Part shown: one piece after another, positions 19,373 to 27,608 of the stretch
Layout: each line of letters opens with the position of its first letter
Numbering within the stretch: position 1 is the stretch's first letter
NCBI RefSeq assembly: GCF_014656135.1
Contig: NZ_BNBV01000031.1
Span: 1 to 64,000, forward strand
DNA: 64,000 nt
From: Streptomyces thermodiastaticus
GTDB taxonomy: Bacteria > Actinomycetota > Actinomycetes > Streptomycetales > Streptomycetaceae
Direction of reading: 5' to 3'
Program-made: the position numbers and the translations under genes
Notes under the pieces: model-generated
Seen by the model: only the letters and a program-made list of their open reading frames with translations
Told to the model about the DNA's origin: nothing
The model's database searches: none

Positions 19373-20491
19373 GTGATCACCTCGAAGCGTCGTATCGCCA
19401 TGGCCGTGGCCACCTCCACGCTGCCCCTCACGCTCGTCGGCTGCGGCGCGCTCGGCGGTTCGGGGAGCAGCACCTCCGCGAGCCCGTCCAAGGGCGACGA
19501 CGTGCGGGTCGGACTGCTGCTGCCGGAGACGGAGAACAAGCGGTACGAGAAGTTCGACTACCCCATCATCAAGGAGAAGGTCTCCGAACTCACCCGCAAG
19601 CAGGGCGTGGTGGAGTACGCCAACGCCCGGTCCAGCAAGACCCGGCAGGCCGCCCAGATGCAGAAGATGATCGACGACAAGGTCGACGTCATCCTGCTCG
19701 ACGCCGTCGACGCGCACGCCATCGCGGGCGAGGTGCAGAAGGCCAAGGACGCGGGCATACCGGTGATCGCCTACGACCGGCTCGCCGAGGGGCCCATCGA
19801 CGCGTACATCTCGTTCGACAACGAGCTGGTCGGCGAGGTGCAGGGCCGCTCGCTGCTGGAGGCCCTCGGTTCGTCCGGCGGCGGCCGGCCCAGGATCGTG
19901 ATGATGAACGGCTCGCCCACCGATCCGAACGCCGCGCAGTTCAAACAGGGCGCCCTGTCGCAGCTCGACGGGAAGGTGACGGTGGCCCGGTCCTACGACA
20001 CCAAGGACTGGAAGCCGGAGAACGCCCGGGCGAACATGGCGAAGGCGATCCAGCAGCTCGGCGTGAGCGGCATCGACGGGGTCTACTCCGCCAACGACGG
20101 CATGGCGGGCGGCGTCATCAAGGCGTTCAAGGACCTGGGGGTCACCCAGCTGCCGCCGGTCACCGGCCAGGACGCCGATCTGGACGCGGTGCAGCGGATC
20201 GTGACGGGCGAGCAGTACATGAGCGTGTACAAGCCCTACCCGACGGAGGCGGAGAACGCCGCCCAGATGGCGATCGCCAAGGTCCAGGGCAAGGACATCG
20301 AGTTCGACTCGCTGGCCCAGGACAAGGTCGACAGCCCCACGCAGAAGGACATCCCCGCACAGCTGGTCTCGGTCGTCGCGCTGACGAAGAAGAACATCAA
20401 GAGCACCGTCGTCGCCGACGGCATCTACAAGGTCTCCGAGATCTGCACGGCCGCGTACAAGCCGGCCTGCGCGGCCGCCGGCCTGCAGTAG
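19373..20491 (+). CDS. sugar ABC transporter substrate-binding lipoprotein (XylF-like), orphan
   Basis: 372 aa. Signal peptide with lipobox LVGC (Cys near residue 24), so membrane-anchored outside the cell. Mature part is a periplasmic-binding-protein fold of the ribose/xylose class: VRVGLLLPETENKRYEKFDYP, DVILLDAVDAHAIAGEVQKA, GIPVIAYDRL, GVYSANDGMAGGVIKAFKDLG, PPVTGQDADLDAVQRIVTGEQYMSVYKP. No permease or ATPase gene adjoins it, so it must serve a transporter encoded elsewhere or act as a sensor. GTG start without a good ribosome binding site. Confidence 0.88.
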   Translation: MITSKRRIAMAVATSTLPLTLVGCGALGGSGSSTSASPSKGDDVRVGLLLPETENKRYEKFDYPIIKEKVSELTRKQGVVEYANARSSKTRQAAQMQKMIDDKVDVILLDAVDAHAIAGEVQKAKDAGIPVIAYDRLAEGPIDAYISFDNELVGEVQGRSLLEALGSSGGGRPRIVMMNGSPTDPNAAQFKQGALSQLDGKVTVARSYDTKDWKPENARANMAKAIQQLGVSGIDGVYSANDGMAGGVIKAFKDLGVTQLPPVTGQDADLDAVQRIVTGEQYMSVYKPYPTEAENAAQMAIAKVQGKDIEFDSLAQDKVDSPTQKDIPAQLVSVVALTKKNIKSTVVADGIYKVSEICTAAYKPACAAAGLQ

Positions 20492-20682
20492 CCGGCGCCC
20501 CGAACTGTCCGGAATCACACCGTCCACCGGTGTGCGGAGGCCCGTCCGCCCGACTCCGGTACACACCGGGCGATACCGGTCGCCCCCCGGCCGCGGGCGC
20601 CTGGGAGTCGTGTTGCACACCCGGTCCGTGCCGCGCATAGTTGCGCTGCGGAACTACGCGTAAACCGGGGGTGAGACAGGCC

Positions 20683-21750
20683 ATGACCGGGGGCGGGATT
20701 CACGGGCGCCAGGAGCATCCGCACGGGGCCGACCGACTGTGCGAGGCGGGGGACCGTGTGTACTCCCGGGCCGTGCGGCGTGGCCGGGTGCCGCGCAGCG
20801 ACGCCGAGCCGGTGCCGTGCCTGCTGGAGCTGGCCCTGCTGCACCCGGACCCCGACGACATGGACTTCCTGGTGCCCACGGCGCCGCAGGAGGTCATGAC
20901 CCGGCTGCTGCGGTCGGTGTACCAGGAGGTGAGCGACAGCCACCGGCGGGTGGGGTCGGCCGTGGCCGCGTTCGAGCGGTACGCGGGCCTGGACCGGCGG
21001 GTGCGGCGCTCCCCGTCCGCGGGTGAGGGCACCTCGATCCGGGTGCTGGACGGCCTGTCGCGGATCCAGGCGGCCATGGACGAGGCGACCCGGGAGTGCC
21101 GCACGGAGGTGCTCACCGTCCAGCCCGGCGGCATCCGCCGCGAGCACGAGCTGTCCGAGGGCCTGCACCGGGCGCTGGAGCTGCGCCGCCGGGGCGTGCG
21201 GATGCGCGACCTGTACACCCATGTCGCCCGGCACGGGCAGGGGTTGCTCAACTATCTGGAACTGATGGGCGACGCGGTCGAGGCGCGCACCCTGGACGAG
21301 GTGATCGACCGGCTGATCCTGTTCGACCGCACGGTCGCCTTCATCCCCGCCAACGCCGACCGCACGATGGCGCTGGAGCTGCGGCATCCGGCGCTGGTGG
21401 AGTACCTGGTGACGGTGTTCGAACGGCTGTGGCGGCTGGCGATCCCGCTCACCGCGCCGCTGCCCGACACCGGGATCGAGGGCATCTCGCACCGTGAGCA
21501 GTCCATCGCCGCCCTGCTGGCCGAGGGCCACCAGGACGCGGTGATCGCCGAGCGGCTGGGCATCAGCGTGCGCACCTGCCGGGCGCACATCGCGCGTCTG
21601 TCGGAGACGCTGGGCGCGGCCAGCCGTACGCAGCTGGGCGTGCGGATCGCGCAGGCGGGCCTGGACAAGCCGCGCCGGGCCGTCTCGCCGGGCGAGCCCG
21701 GCCGGGAGGTGCTCAGCGGTCCCGGTCCAGAAGACCCGATCGCCCGATGA
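20683..21750 (+). CDS. LuxR-family regulator with TrmB/PLD-like sensor region (paralogue 1)
   Basis: 355 aa. N-terminal helical part (HPDPDDMDFLVPTAPQEV) similar to TrmB-type domains, a middle segment (EVLTVQPGG..., MRDLYTHVARHGQGLLNYLE, VIDRLILFDRTVAFIPAN) common in Streptomyces regulators, and a C-terminal LuxR HTH (SHREQSIAALLAEGHQDAVI, AERLGISVRTCRAHIARLSE). ATG 20683. Converges with a close paralogue on the minus strand; their 3' ends overlap by 38 nt. Ligand and targets unknown. Confidence 0.85.
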   Translation: MTGGGIHGRQEHPHGADRLCEAGDRVYSRAVRRGRVPRSDAEPVPCLLELALLHPDPDDMDFLVPTAPQEVMTRLLRSVYQEVSDSHRRVGSAVAAFERYAGLDRRVRRSPSAGEGTSIRVLDGLSRIQAAMDEATRECRTEVLTVQPGGIRREHELSEGLHRALELRRRGVRMRDLYTHVARHGQGLLNYLELMGDAVEARTLDEVIDRLILFDRTVAFIPANADRTMALELRHPALVEYLVTVFERLWRLAIPLTAPLPDTGIEGISHREQSIAALLAEGHQDAVIAERLGISVRTCRAHIARLSETLGAASRTQLGVRIAQAGLDKPRRAVSPGEPGREVLSGPGPEDPIAR

Positions 21751-22693
21751 GATAGCCCAGCTGCGCCCGGCTGCCGCTGCCCAGGGCGTTGGCCAGCTTG
21801 GCGATGTGCGCCCGGCAGGTGCGCACGTTCATCCCCAGACGGCGGGCGATCGCCTCGTCGACGTGGCCCTCCACCAGGAGTTTGGCGATGGAGTACTGGA
21901 TCTCCGTGATGCCGTCGAGGGCGGTCTCGTAGGGCGTGGTGGCGCTCAGCGGGACCGCGCGGTTCCACATGAACTCGAAGACTTTGATCAGGTAGCGGAT
22001 GAGTCCGGGGTGGCGGAGTTCCAGGGCCACCTTCTGGTCGTCGCGGGTGGGGATGAAGGCGACGGACTCGTCGCAGATGATGAGGCGTTCGACCAGCTCG
22101 TCGATGGTGCGGTACTCGACCTTGCCGTTGGCGAGGTGGTCGACGTAGGCGAGCTGTTCGAGGTTGTAGCGGACCGTGTGCTGGTACAGGGTGCGGATGC
22201 GCACCCCGCGGTCGACCAGGGCCGTGTCCCGCTCCAGGCCTTGCCGGATGGTCCGCTCGGTGAAGCGGTTGCTGGGCTGCACGGTGAGCATCTCGCTCTG
22301 GCACTGGGAGGTGGCCAGGTCGAGTGCCGCGTTGATGCGGTCGCTGCCCTCCAGCACCGTGATGGAGTGGGTGGCGGACGCCGTCTGCGTGCTGAGGTGG
22401 AGGAACGGCTCGAAGGCGTCGGACAGTTCGATCGAACGCCGCCGGCGTTCGGCTATCTCGTGTTCGAGCGGGGTGAGCCGGCGGGCCAGGGCCACGGCCG
22501 CCGGGACGGGGCGCAGCCAGTCCGGGTCGTCCGGATCGGGGTGGAGCAGGGCGAACTCCATGAGGCAGGGGGCCGCTCGGGCGTCGTCCCGGGAGATGCG
22601 CCCGGTGCGCAGTGCGTGGGCGTACAGCCGGCTGCCTTCCTCGCACATCTCGGTGACCGCGTGAGGATGTGTCCCCTTAGTCTGATGTACCAC
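21713..22693 (-). CDS. LuxR-family regulator (paralogue 2)
   Basis: 326 aa, same architecture as the facing gene: HPDPDDPDWLRPVPAAVAL, then EMLTVQPSNRFTERT, IRTLYQHTVRYNLEQLAYVD, LVERLIICDESVAFIPTRDD, and the HTH EIQYSIAKLLVEGHVDEAIA, RRLGMNVRTCRAHIAKLANA. The GTG at 22693 is preferred because GGAG lies 5 nt upstream. Divergent from a small secreted-peptide gene 116 nt away, so the two may share control. Confidence 0.85.
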   Translation of the reverse strand: MVHQTKGTHPHAVTEMCEEGSRLYAHALRTGRISRDDARAAPCLMEFALLHPDPDDPDWLRPVPAAVALARRLTPLEHEIAERRRRSIELSDAFEPFLHLSTQTASATHSITVLEGSDRINAALDLATSQCQSEMLTVQPSNRFTERTIRQGLERDTALVDRGVRIRTLYQHTVRYNLEQLAYVDHLANGKVEYRTIDELVERLIICDESVAFIPTRDDQKVALELRHPGLIRYLIKVFEFMWNRAVPLSATTPYETALDGITEIQYSIAKLLVEGHVDEAIARRLGMNVRTCRAHIAKLANALGSGSRAQLGYLIGRSGLLDRDR

Positions 22694-22809
22694 CAAATCT
22701 CCACCCCCCAGGGTCCTGAACGTGCAGGAACATGATGCATCGATTGTGTGGCCATGATGTGCCCGAATAAGCCATCGTCGTATCGGACGGGGGAAGAGGG
22801 GACCTTCGA

Positions 22810-23001
22810 GTGAGGACGAAGCCGACTATGGGTAAGAGAGCGCTTCGCTCGGTACTTGTCGCCACCTTCTCCGCCGTTGTGGCCCTCGCGGTTCTGGGTG
22901 GGCCGTCAGCGACGAAGAGTGTGGACCGGGCGGACAGTAAGTGGCCTGCGGCACCTGTGTCCACGGCTCCTGCGGACACGGCAGACAGTTCCGGGAGCTG
23001 A
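22810..23001 (+). CDS. small secreted peptide
   Basis: 63 aa with a clear signal peptide: basic start (MRTKPTMGKRALR), hydrophobic core (SVLVATFSAVVALAVLG), and likely cleavage near GGPSATKS. The short mature part (about 30 residues) is Ala/Ser/Asp-rich with no Cys. GTG start with GGGGAAGAGGGGA upstream; an ATG at 22828 is an alternative. It ends 1 nt before the next gene and diverges from LuxR paralogue 2. Could be a signalling peptide; nothing in the sequence proves it. Confidence 0.6.
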   Translation: MRTKPTMGKRALRSVLVATFSAVVALAVLGGPSATKSVDRADSKWPAAPVSTAPADTADSSGS

Positions 23002-23002
23002 T

Positions 23003-23338
23003 GTGACCAGCCCACCGGACGACCGCTCCTTCCGGCGTGAGATGGCCACCGCCTACCGTTCCGGCTGGCACTTCATCGACCTGGTCACCGCCATCCCCCA
23101 CAGCGGTGACTCGTTGATGGTGACGGTGTTCGGTGAGCCGGTCGTCGTCACGCGGGACGAGGACGGGGACGTACGGGCCTATCGGTGCCTGCGGCGGCCC
23201 CGGGGTGCGCCGCAGCCCGTGCGGTGTGCCATCCGCTATGGAATGATCTTCGTGAATCTCGACCAGCGGGACCACCGCGAGGTGGCGCGGGAACCCGCCG
23301 GTCTCCGGACCATCTCAGCCACCCCCCGCAGTGCCTGA
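23003..23338 (+). CDS. Rieske-like fold protein lacking cluster ligands
   Basis: 111 aa. The strand FGEPVVVTRDEDGDVRAYRC looks like the opening of Rieske oxygenase domains (GEPVVLVRDEDGEVRA...), and YGMIFVNLDQ like its end. The first cluster motif CPHRG has become LRRPRG and the second CxxH is missing, so no [2Fe-2S] cluster can form. Either a degenerate oxygenase remnant or a small protein reusing the fold. GTG start 1 nt after the secreted-peptide stop, so cotranscribed. Confidence 0.6.
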   Translation: MTSPPDDRSFRREMATAYRSGWHFIDLVTAIPHSGDSLMVTVFGEPVVVTRDEDGDVRAYRCLRRPRGAPQPVRCAIRYGMIFVNLDQRDHREVAREPAGLRTISATPRSA

Positions 23339-23382
23339 CGCGATTCCCCCGTCGTAACAGATCGCTCAGGCGCTTCCCCCCG

Positions 23383-23421
23383 CAGCGGCGTCACCGTGAC
23401 CTGAACACGGTGACGCCGCTG
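23383..23421. terminator. bidirectional terminator hairpin
   Basis: Perfect 15-bp stem (CAGCGGCGTCACCGT and complement) with 9-nt loop between convergent genes. Confidence 0.85.
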
Positions 23422-23472
23422 TCGTGTGCCCGGACGCCGGCCGCTGTCGTCCGCCGGCGACGTCCCGGGTCC

Positions 23473-23892
23473 TCAGCCGCGGCCCAGGGCGCGGGTCAGC
23501 TCGATCTCGATCACCACGCGGTCCGGGTTCGGCGCCGGCGTCCTCCGGTAGCGCTCGGCGTACCGGCGCTCGGCCTCCGCGACCCTCTCCGGCTCGGTCC
23601 GGACGAACGCGCGCCCCTCCAGCGTGGCCCACCGCCGGCCGTCCACCTGGCACACCGCCACCGGTGCGCCCCGCTCGCCGGCCGCCCGCACATGCCGCAC
23701 CTTCGCGCTCGACCGGTTGGTGATCACCCGGGCCAGGCGTGCCCCGGGGTCGTAGGTCACCCCGACCGGGACCACGTGCGGGGTGCCGTCGGGGCGGAGC
23801 GTGGTCAGGGTGCACAGGTGCCGCTCCTGCCAGAAGGCGAGGTACGCCGCGTCGGGTGCGCCCGGGTCGAGGGAATACGTGCTGGTGCCCAT
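23473..23892 (-). CDS. pyridoxamine 5'-phosphate oxidase-family (FMN/F420-binding split barrel) protein
   Basis: 139 aa with split-barrel signatures: YLAFWQERHLCTLTTLRPDG, TPHVVPVGVTYDP, RVITNRSSAKVRHVRA, PVAVCQVDGRRWATLEGRA, ending in a strand VVIEIELTRALG. Actinobacterial relatives are F420- or FMN-dependent reductases/oxidases (TIGR03618-type). Substrate unknown. ATG 23892 lies back-to-back with the clpB promoter region. Confidence 0.85.
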   Translation of the reverse strand: MGTSTYSLDPGAPDAAYLAFWQERHLCTLTTLRPDGTPHVVPVGVTYDPGARLARVITNRSSAKVRHVRAAGERGAPVAVCQVDGRRWATLEGRAFVRTEPERVAEAERRYAERYRRTPAPNPDRVVIEIELTRALGRG

Positions 23893-23931
23893 GGGCGGGA
23901 ACTTAGCTGCCGCCGCACCTCCCCAGCCGAC

Positions 23932-23952
23932 CTTGAGTGGAATAGACTCAAG
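23932..23952. promoter_or_regulatory. HAIR HspR operator of clpB
   Basis: Perfect CTTGAGT - 7 nt - ACTCAAG, 72 nt before the clpB GTG; a TATGTT -10 candidate follows at 23959-23964. Places clpB in the HspR regulon. Confidence 0.95.
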
Positions 23953-24024
23953 TTTGTGTATGTTGGCTGAGTCAGCAGTGGGAGACGTGGCAGACCGCTG
24001 ACGCCAAGGAGGGAAAAAGCGACC

Positions 24025-26622
24025 GTGGACGCCGAGCTGACCAACAGGAGCCGGGACGCCCTTCAGGCGGCCGGCAACCGGGCCGTGACCGGGGGACACC
24101 CCGACCTCACCCCCGCACACCTGCTCCTCGCGTTGCTCGAGGGCCAGGACAACGAGAACATCATCGACCTGCTGGCGGCCGTGGACGCCGACCAGGCGTC
24201 CGTCCGTGCCGGTGCCGAGCGGGTGCTGGCGTCGCTGCCCAGCGTGACCGGCTCCACGGTCGCGCCGCCCCAGCCCAACCGTGAGCTGCTGGCGGTCCTC
24301 GCGGACGCGCAGAGCCGTGCCAAGGAAATGGGCGACGAGTACCTGTCCACCGAGCACCTGCTCATCGGCATCGCCGCGAAGGGCGGTGCCGCCGGGGAGG
24401 TCCTGAAGCGGCAGAGGGCGGACGCGAAGAAGCTGCAGGAGGCTTTCCAGAAGGCGAGGGGAGGGCGCCGGGTGACCACACCCGACCCCGAGGGCCAGTA
24501 CAAGGCCCTGGAGAAGTTCGGTACCGACCTGACCGCGGCGGCGCGGGAGGGCCGGCTCGACCCGGTGATCGGCCGGGACCAGGAGATCCGCCGCGTCGTG
24601 CAGGTGCTGTCGCGCCGCACGAAGAACAACCCGGTCCTCATCGGTGAGCCCGGCGTCGGCAAGACCGCCGTCGTCGAGGGGCTCGCCCAGCGGATCGTCA
24701 AGGGCGACGTGCCCGAGTCCCTGAAGGACAAGCGGCTGGTCGCGCTCGATCTCGGCGCGATGGTCGCGGGCGCGAAGTACCGCGGCGAGTTCGAGGAGAG
24801 GCTGAAGACCGTCCTGTCCGAGATCAAGGAGTCGGACGGCCAGATCATCACCTTCATCGACGAGCTGCACACCGTCGTCGGCGCCGGCGCGGGCGGCGAC
24901 TCCGCCATGGACGCCGGCAACATGCTCAAGCCGATGCTGGCCCGCGGCGAGCTGCGCATGGTCGGCGCCACCACGCTCGACGAGTACCGGGAGCGGATCG
25001 AGAAGGACCCCGCGCTGGAGCGGCGCTTCCAGCAGGTGATGGTCGCCGAGCCCGGCGTGGAGGACACCATCGCGATCCTGCGCGGGCTCAAGGGCCGCTA
25101 CGAGGCCCACCACAAGGTGCAGATCAACGACTCCGCGCTGGTGGCCGCCGCGACCCTGTCCGACCGGTACATCACCTCCCGCTTCCTGCCGGACAAGGCG
25201 ATCGACCTGGTCGACGAGGCCGCCTCCCGGCTGCGCATGGAGATCGACTCCTCGCCCGTGGAGATCGACGAGCTGCAGCGCGCGGTGGACCGGCTGCGCA
25301 TGGAAGAGCTGGCCCTGGAGAAGGAGACCGACGCGGCCTCCCGCGAGCGGCTGGAGAAGCTGCGCCGCGACCTCGCCGACAAGGAGGAGGAGCTGCGCGG
25401 CCTGACCGCCCGCTGGGAGAAGGAGAAGCAGTCCCTCAACCGGGTCGGTGAGCTGAAGGAGAAGCTGGACGACCTGCGCGGCCAGGCCGAGCGCGCCCAG
25501 CGCGACGGCGACTTCGACACCGCCTCCAAGCTGCTGTACGGCGAGATCCCGAGCGTGGAGAAGGAGCTGGAGGCCGCCTCGCGCGCCGAGGAGGAGGCCG
25601 CCAAGGACACCATGGTCAAGGAGGAGGTCGGCCCGGACGACATCGCCGACGTCGTCGCCTCCTGGACGGGCATCCCGGCCGGCCGGCTGCTGGAGGGCGA
25701 GACGCAGAAGCTGCTGCGCATGGAGGAGGAGATCGGCAAGCGGCTGATCGGCCAGAGCGAGGCGGTGCGCGCGGTCTCCGACGCGGTGCGCCGCAGCCGC
25801 GCGGGCATCTCCGACCCGGACCGGCCCACCGGCTCGTTCCTCTTCCTCGGCCCGACCGGTGTCGGCAAGACCGAACTGGCCAAGGCCCTCGCCGACTTCC
25901 TCTTCGACGACGAGCGGGCCATGGTCCGCATCGACATGTCGGAGTACAGCGAGAAGCACAGCGTGGCCCGGCTGGTCGGCGCCCCGCCCGGCTACGTCGG
26001 CTACGAGGAGGGCGGCCAGCTGACGGAGGCGGTGCGCCGCCGCCCGTACAGCGTGGTGCTGCTGGACGAGGTGGAGAAGGCCCACCCGGAGGTCTTCGAC
26101 ATCCTCCTGCAGGTCATGGACGACGGCCGCCTGACGGACGGTCAGGGCCGCACCGTCGACTTCCGCAACACCATCCTGATCCTCACCTCCAACCTGGGCA
26201 GCCAGTTCCTGATCGACCCGATCACCAGTGAGGAGGAGAAGCGGGAGCAGGTGCTGGAGGTGGTCCGTGCCTCGTTCAAGCCGGAGTTCCTCAACCGGCT
26301 GGACGACCTGGTGGTCTTCTCCGCGCTGACCAAGCAGGAGCTGAGCCGGATCGCCAGGCTGCAGATCGACCGGCTGGCCCGGCGCCTGCACGAGCGGCGC
26401 CTGACCCTTCAGGTCACCGACGAGGCGCTGGAGTGGCTCGCCGAGGAGGGCCTGGACCCGGCCTACGGTGCCCGTCCGCTGCGCCGGCTGGTGCAGACCG
26501 CCATCGGCGACCGGCTGGCCAAGGAGATCCTGGCCGGCGAGATCAAGGACGGCGACACGGTCCGCGTCGACCGCTTCGGCGAGGGCCTGCTGGTGGGGCC
26601 GGCCACCGGCAAGACCCTGTAG
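24025..26622 (+). CDS. clpB: disaggregase ClpB
   Basis: 865-aa AAA+ chaperone that rescues aggregated proteins with DnaK. Clp_N repeats at the start (ALQAAGNRAVTGGHPDLTPA, LSTEHLLIGIAAKGG), NBD1 Walker A GEPGVGKT and Walker B FIDELH, the ClpB-specific M-domain coiled coil (KEEELRGLTARWEKEKQSLN), NBD2 Walker A GPTGVGKTELAK and Walker B LLDEVEKAH, and the C-terminal D2-small domain (GLDPAYGARPLRRLVQ). GTG start after AAGGAGGGA. Controlled by HspR through a HAIR site. Confidence 0.97.
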   Translation: MDAELTNRSRDALQAAGNRAVTGGHPDLTPAHLLLALLEGQDNENIIDLLAAVDADQASVRAGAERVLASLPSVTGSTVAPPQPNRELLAVLADAQSRAKEMGDEYLSTEHLLIGIAAKGGAAGEVLKRQRADAKKLQEAFQKARGGRRVTTPDPEGQYKALEKFGTDLTAAAREGRLDPVIGRDQEIRRVVQVLSRRTKNNPVLIGEPGVGKTAVVEGLAQRIVKGDVPESLKDKRLVALDLGAMVAGAKYRGEFEERLKTVLSEIKESDGQIITFIDELHTVVGAGAGGDSAMDAGNMLKPMLARGELRMVGATTLDEYRERIEKDPALERRFQQVMVAEPGVEDTIAILRGLKGRYEAHHKVQINDSALVAAATLSDRYITSRFLPDKAIDLVDEAASRLRMEIDSSPVEIDELQRAVDRLRMEELALEKETDAASRERLEKLRRDLADKEEELRGLTARWEKEKQSLNRVGELKEKLDDLRGQAERAQRDGDFDTASKLLYGEIPSVEKELEAASRAEEEAAKDTMVKEEVGPDDIADVVASWTGIPAGRLLEGETQKLLRMEEEIGKRLIGQSEAVRAVSDAVRRSRAGISDPDRPTGSFLFLGPTGVGKTELAKALADFLFDDERAMVRIDMSEYSEKHSVARLVGAPPGYVGYEEGGQLTEAVRRRPYSVVLLDEVEKAHPEVFDILLQVMDDGRLTDGQGRTVDFRNTILILTSNLGSQFLIDPITSEEEKREQVLEVVRASFKPEFLNRLDDLVVFSALTKQELSRIARLQIDRLARRLHERRLTLQVTDEALEWLAEEGLDPAYGARPLRRLVQTAIGDRLAKEILAGEIKDGDTVRVDRFGEGLLVGPATGKTL

Positions 26623-26642
26623 CCCGTTCCGGTCCGCCCACC

Positions 26643-26671
26643 GGGCCCGTCACCCGCCGGGTGGCGGGCCC
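26643..26671 (+). terminator. clpB terminator
   Basis: Stem GGGCCCG-t-CACCC / GGGTG-g-CGGGCCC with 3-nt loop, 20 nt after the clpB stop. Confidence 0.75.
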
Positions 26672-26734
26672 GCGCCGCGCCGGGAGCGCGCCGCGCCGGG
26701 AGCGCGCCGCGCCGGGAGCGCGCCGCGCCGGGCG
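26671..26734. repeat. four tandem copies of a 16-bp GC-only unit
   Basis: CGCGCCGCGCCGGGAG repeated at 26671, 26687, 26703 and 26719 (last copy imperfect). Immediately follows the clpB terminator; likely polymorphic by slippage. Confidence 0.85.
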
Positions 26735-26907
26735 TCGTCACCAGCCGGCCCGTCTGCTGCGGACGTGCCTTCTCCGCCGGGTGGGGCCCGCCGCCACCCG
26801 TCCGGCCCGATCATGTCAGCCGAGGGCTGACAAGCCCGCTGCGGGGCTTGCCACCCCCCTCCCTGCATGGGGGAGGATGGCAGGATCCGCACGAAGGGAA
26901 AAACACG

Positions 26908-27441
26908 GTGAGCATCGACCCGTCCTCGATTCCGAACTTCGGGGGTCAGCCCAATCCGCAGCCCCAAGGACCGGCGGGCCCCGTCGTCCCGGATCAGGAC
27001 CTCGTGAAGCAGCTCCTGGACCAGATGGAACTCAAGCACCTGGTCGACGAGGAGGGCGACCTCGTCGCTCCGTGGGAGCAGTTCCGCACGTACTTCATGT
27101 TCCGCGGCGAGGCCGAGCAGCAGGTCTTCTCCGTGCGGACGTTCTACGACCGGCCGCACAAGATCGACGAGAAGCCGCAGCTGCTGGAGTCCATCGACGA
27201 CTGGAACCGCCGCACCCTGTGGCCGAAGGTGTACACCCACACCCACGACGACGGCACCGTCCGCCTGATCGGCGAGGCGCAGATGCTCATCGGCATGGGC
27301 GTGAGCCTGGAGCACTTTGTGTCCTCGACCGTGAGCTGGGTGCGGGCCGCCATCGAGTTCGACCGGTGGCTCATCGAGCAGCTGGGCCTGGAGGGAGAGA
27401 TCAACGACGCCGACCGCCCGCAGGACGACGGCGAGGCGTGA
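26908..27441 (+). CDS. YbjN-domain protein
   Basis: 177 aa with a Pro/Gln-rich N-terminus and a YbjN/type III chaperone-like domain (LVAPWEQFRTYFMFRGEAEQ, KPQLLESIDDWNRRTLWPKV, RLIGEAQMLIGMGVSLEHFV, ending AAIEFDRWLIEQLG). Members are cytosolic and implicated in stress or motility regulation in enterobacteria; role in Streptomyces unknown. GTG 26908 after GAAGGGA. Convergent with the aminotransferase. Confidence 0.8.
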   Translation: MSIDPSSIPNFGGQPNPQPQGPAGPVVPDQDLVKQLLDQMELKHLVDEEGDLVAPWEQFRTYFMFRGEAEQQVFSVRTFYDRPHKIDEKPQLLESIDDWNRRTLWPKVYTHTHDDGTVRLIGEAQMLIGMGVSLEHFVSSTVSWVRAAIEFDRWLIEQLGLEGEINDADRPQDDGEA

Positions 27442-27504
27442 CCGTGCCGCCCGCCACGGCGCACGCGTGACGGCGACCGCACGGACACGGGCACCGCGCG
27501 CGAA

Positions 27505-27564
27505 CGACAGCCCGGCACCCAGGACACCGGCCCCGCGAGGCCGTATCCCGGGGCCGGGCTGTCG
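27505..27564. terminator. long-arm inverted repeat between convergent genes
   Basis: Arms CGACAGCCCGGC (27505-27516) and GCCGGGCTGTCG (27553-27564) with a 36-nt loop, between the YbjN gene and the aminotransferase; probably a shared terminator. Confidence 0.65.
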
Positions 27565-27608
27565 TCATGAGCGGTGCTGCCGGTGGGGGACCGGCGGCCG
27601 GGGGCGGC

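Noticed and set aside
23473..26391. 972-codon minus-strand ORF across clpB
   Set aside because: Antisense shadow of clpB; only its last 140 codons, starting at ATG 23892, are a real gene.
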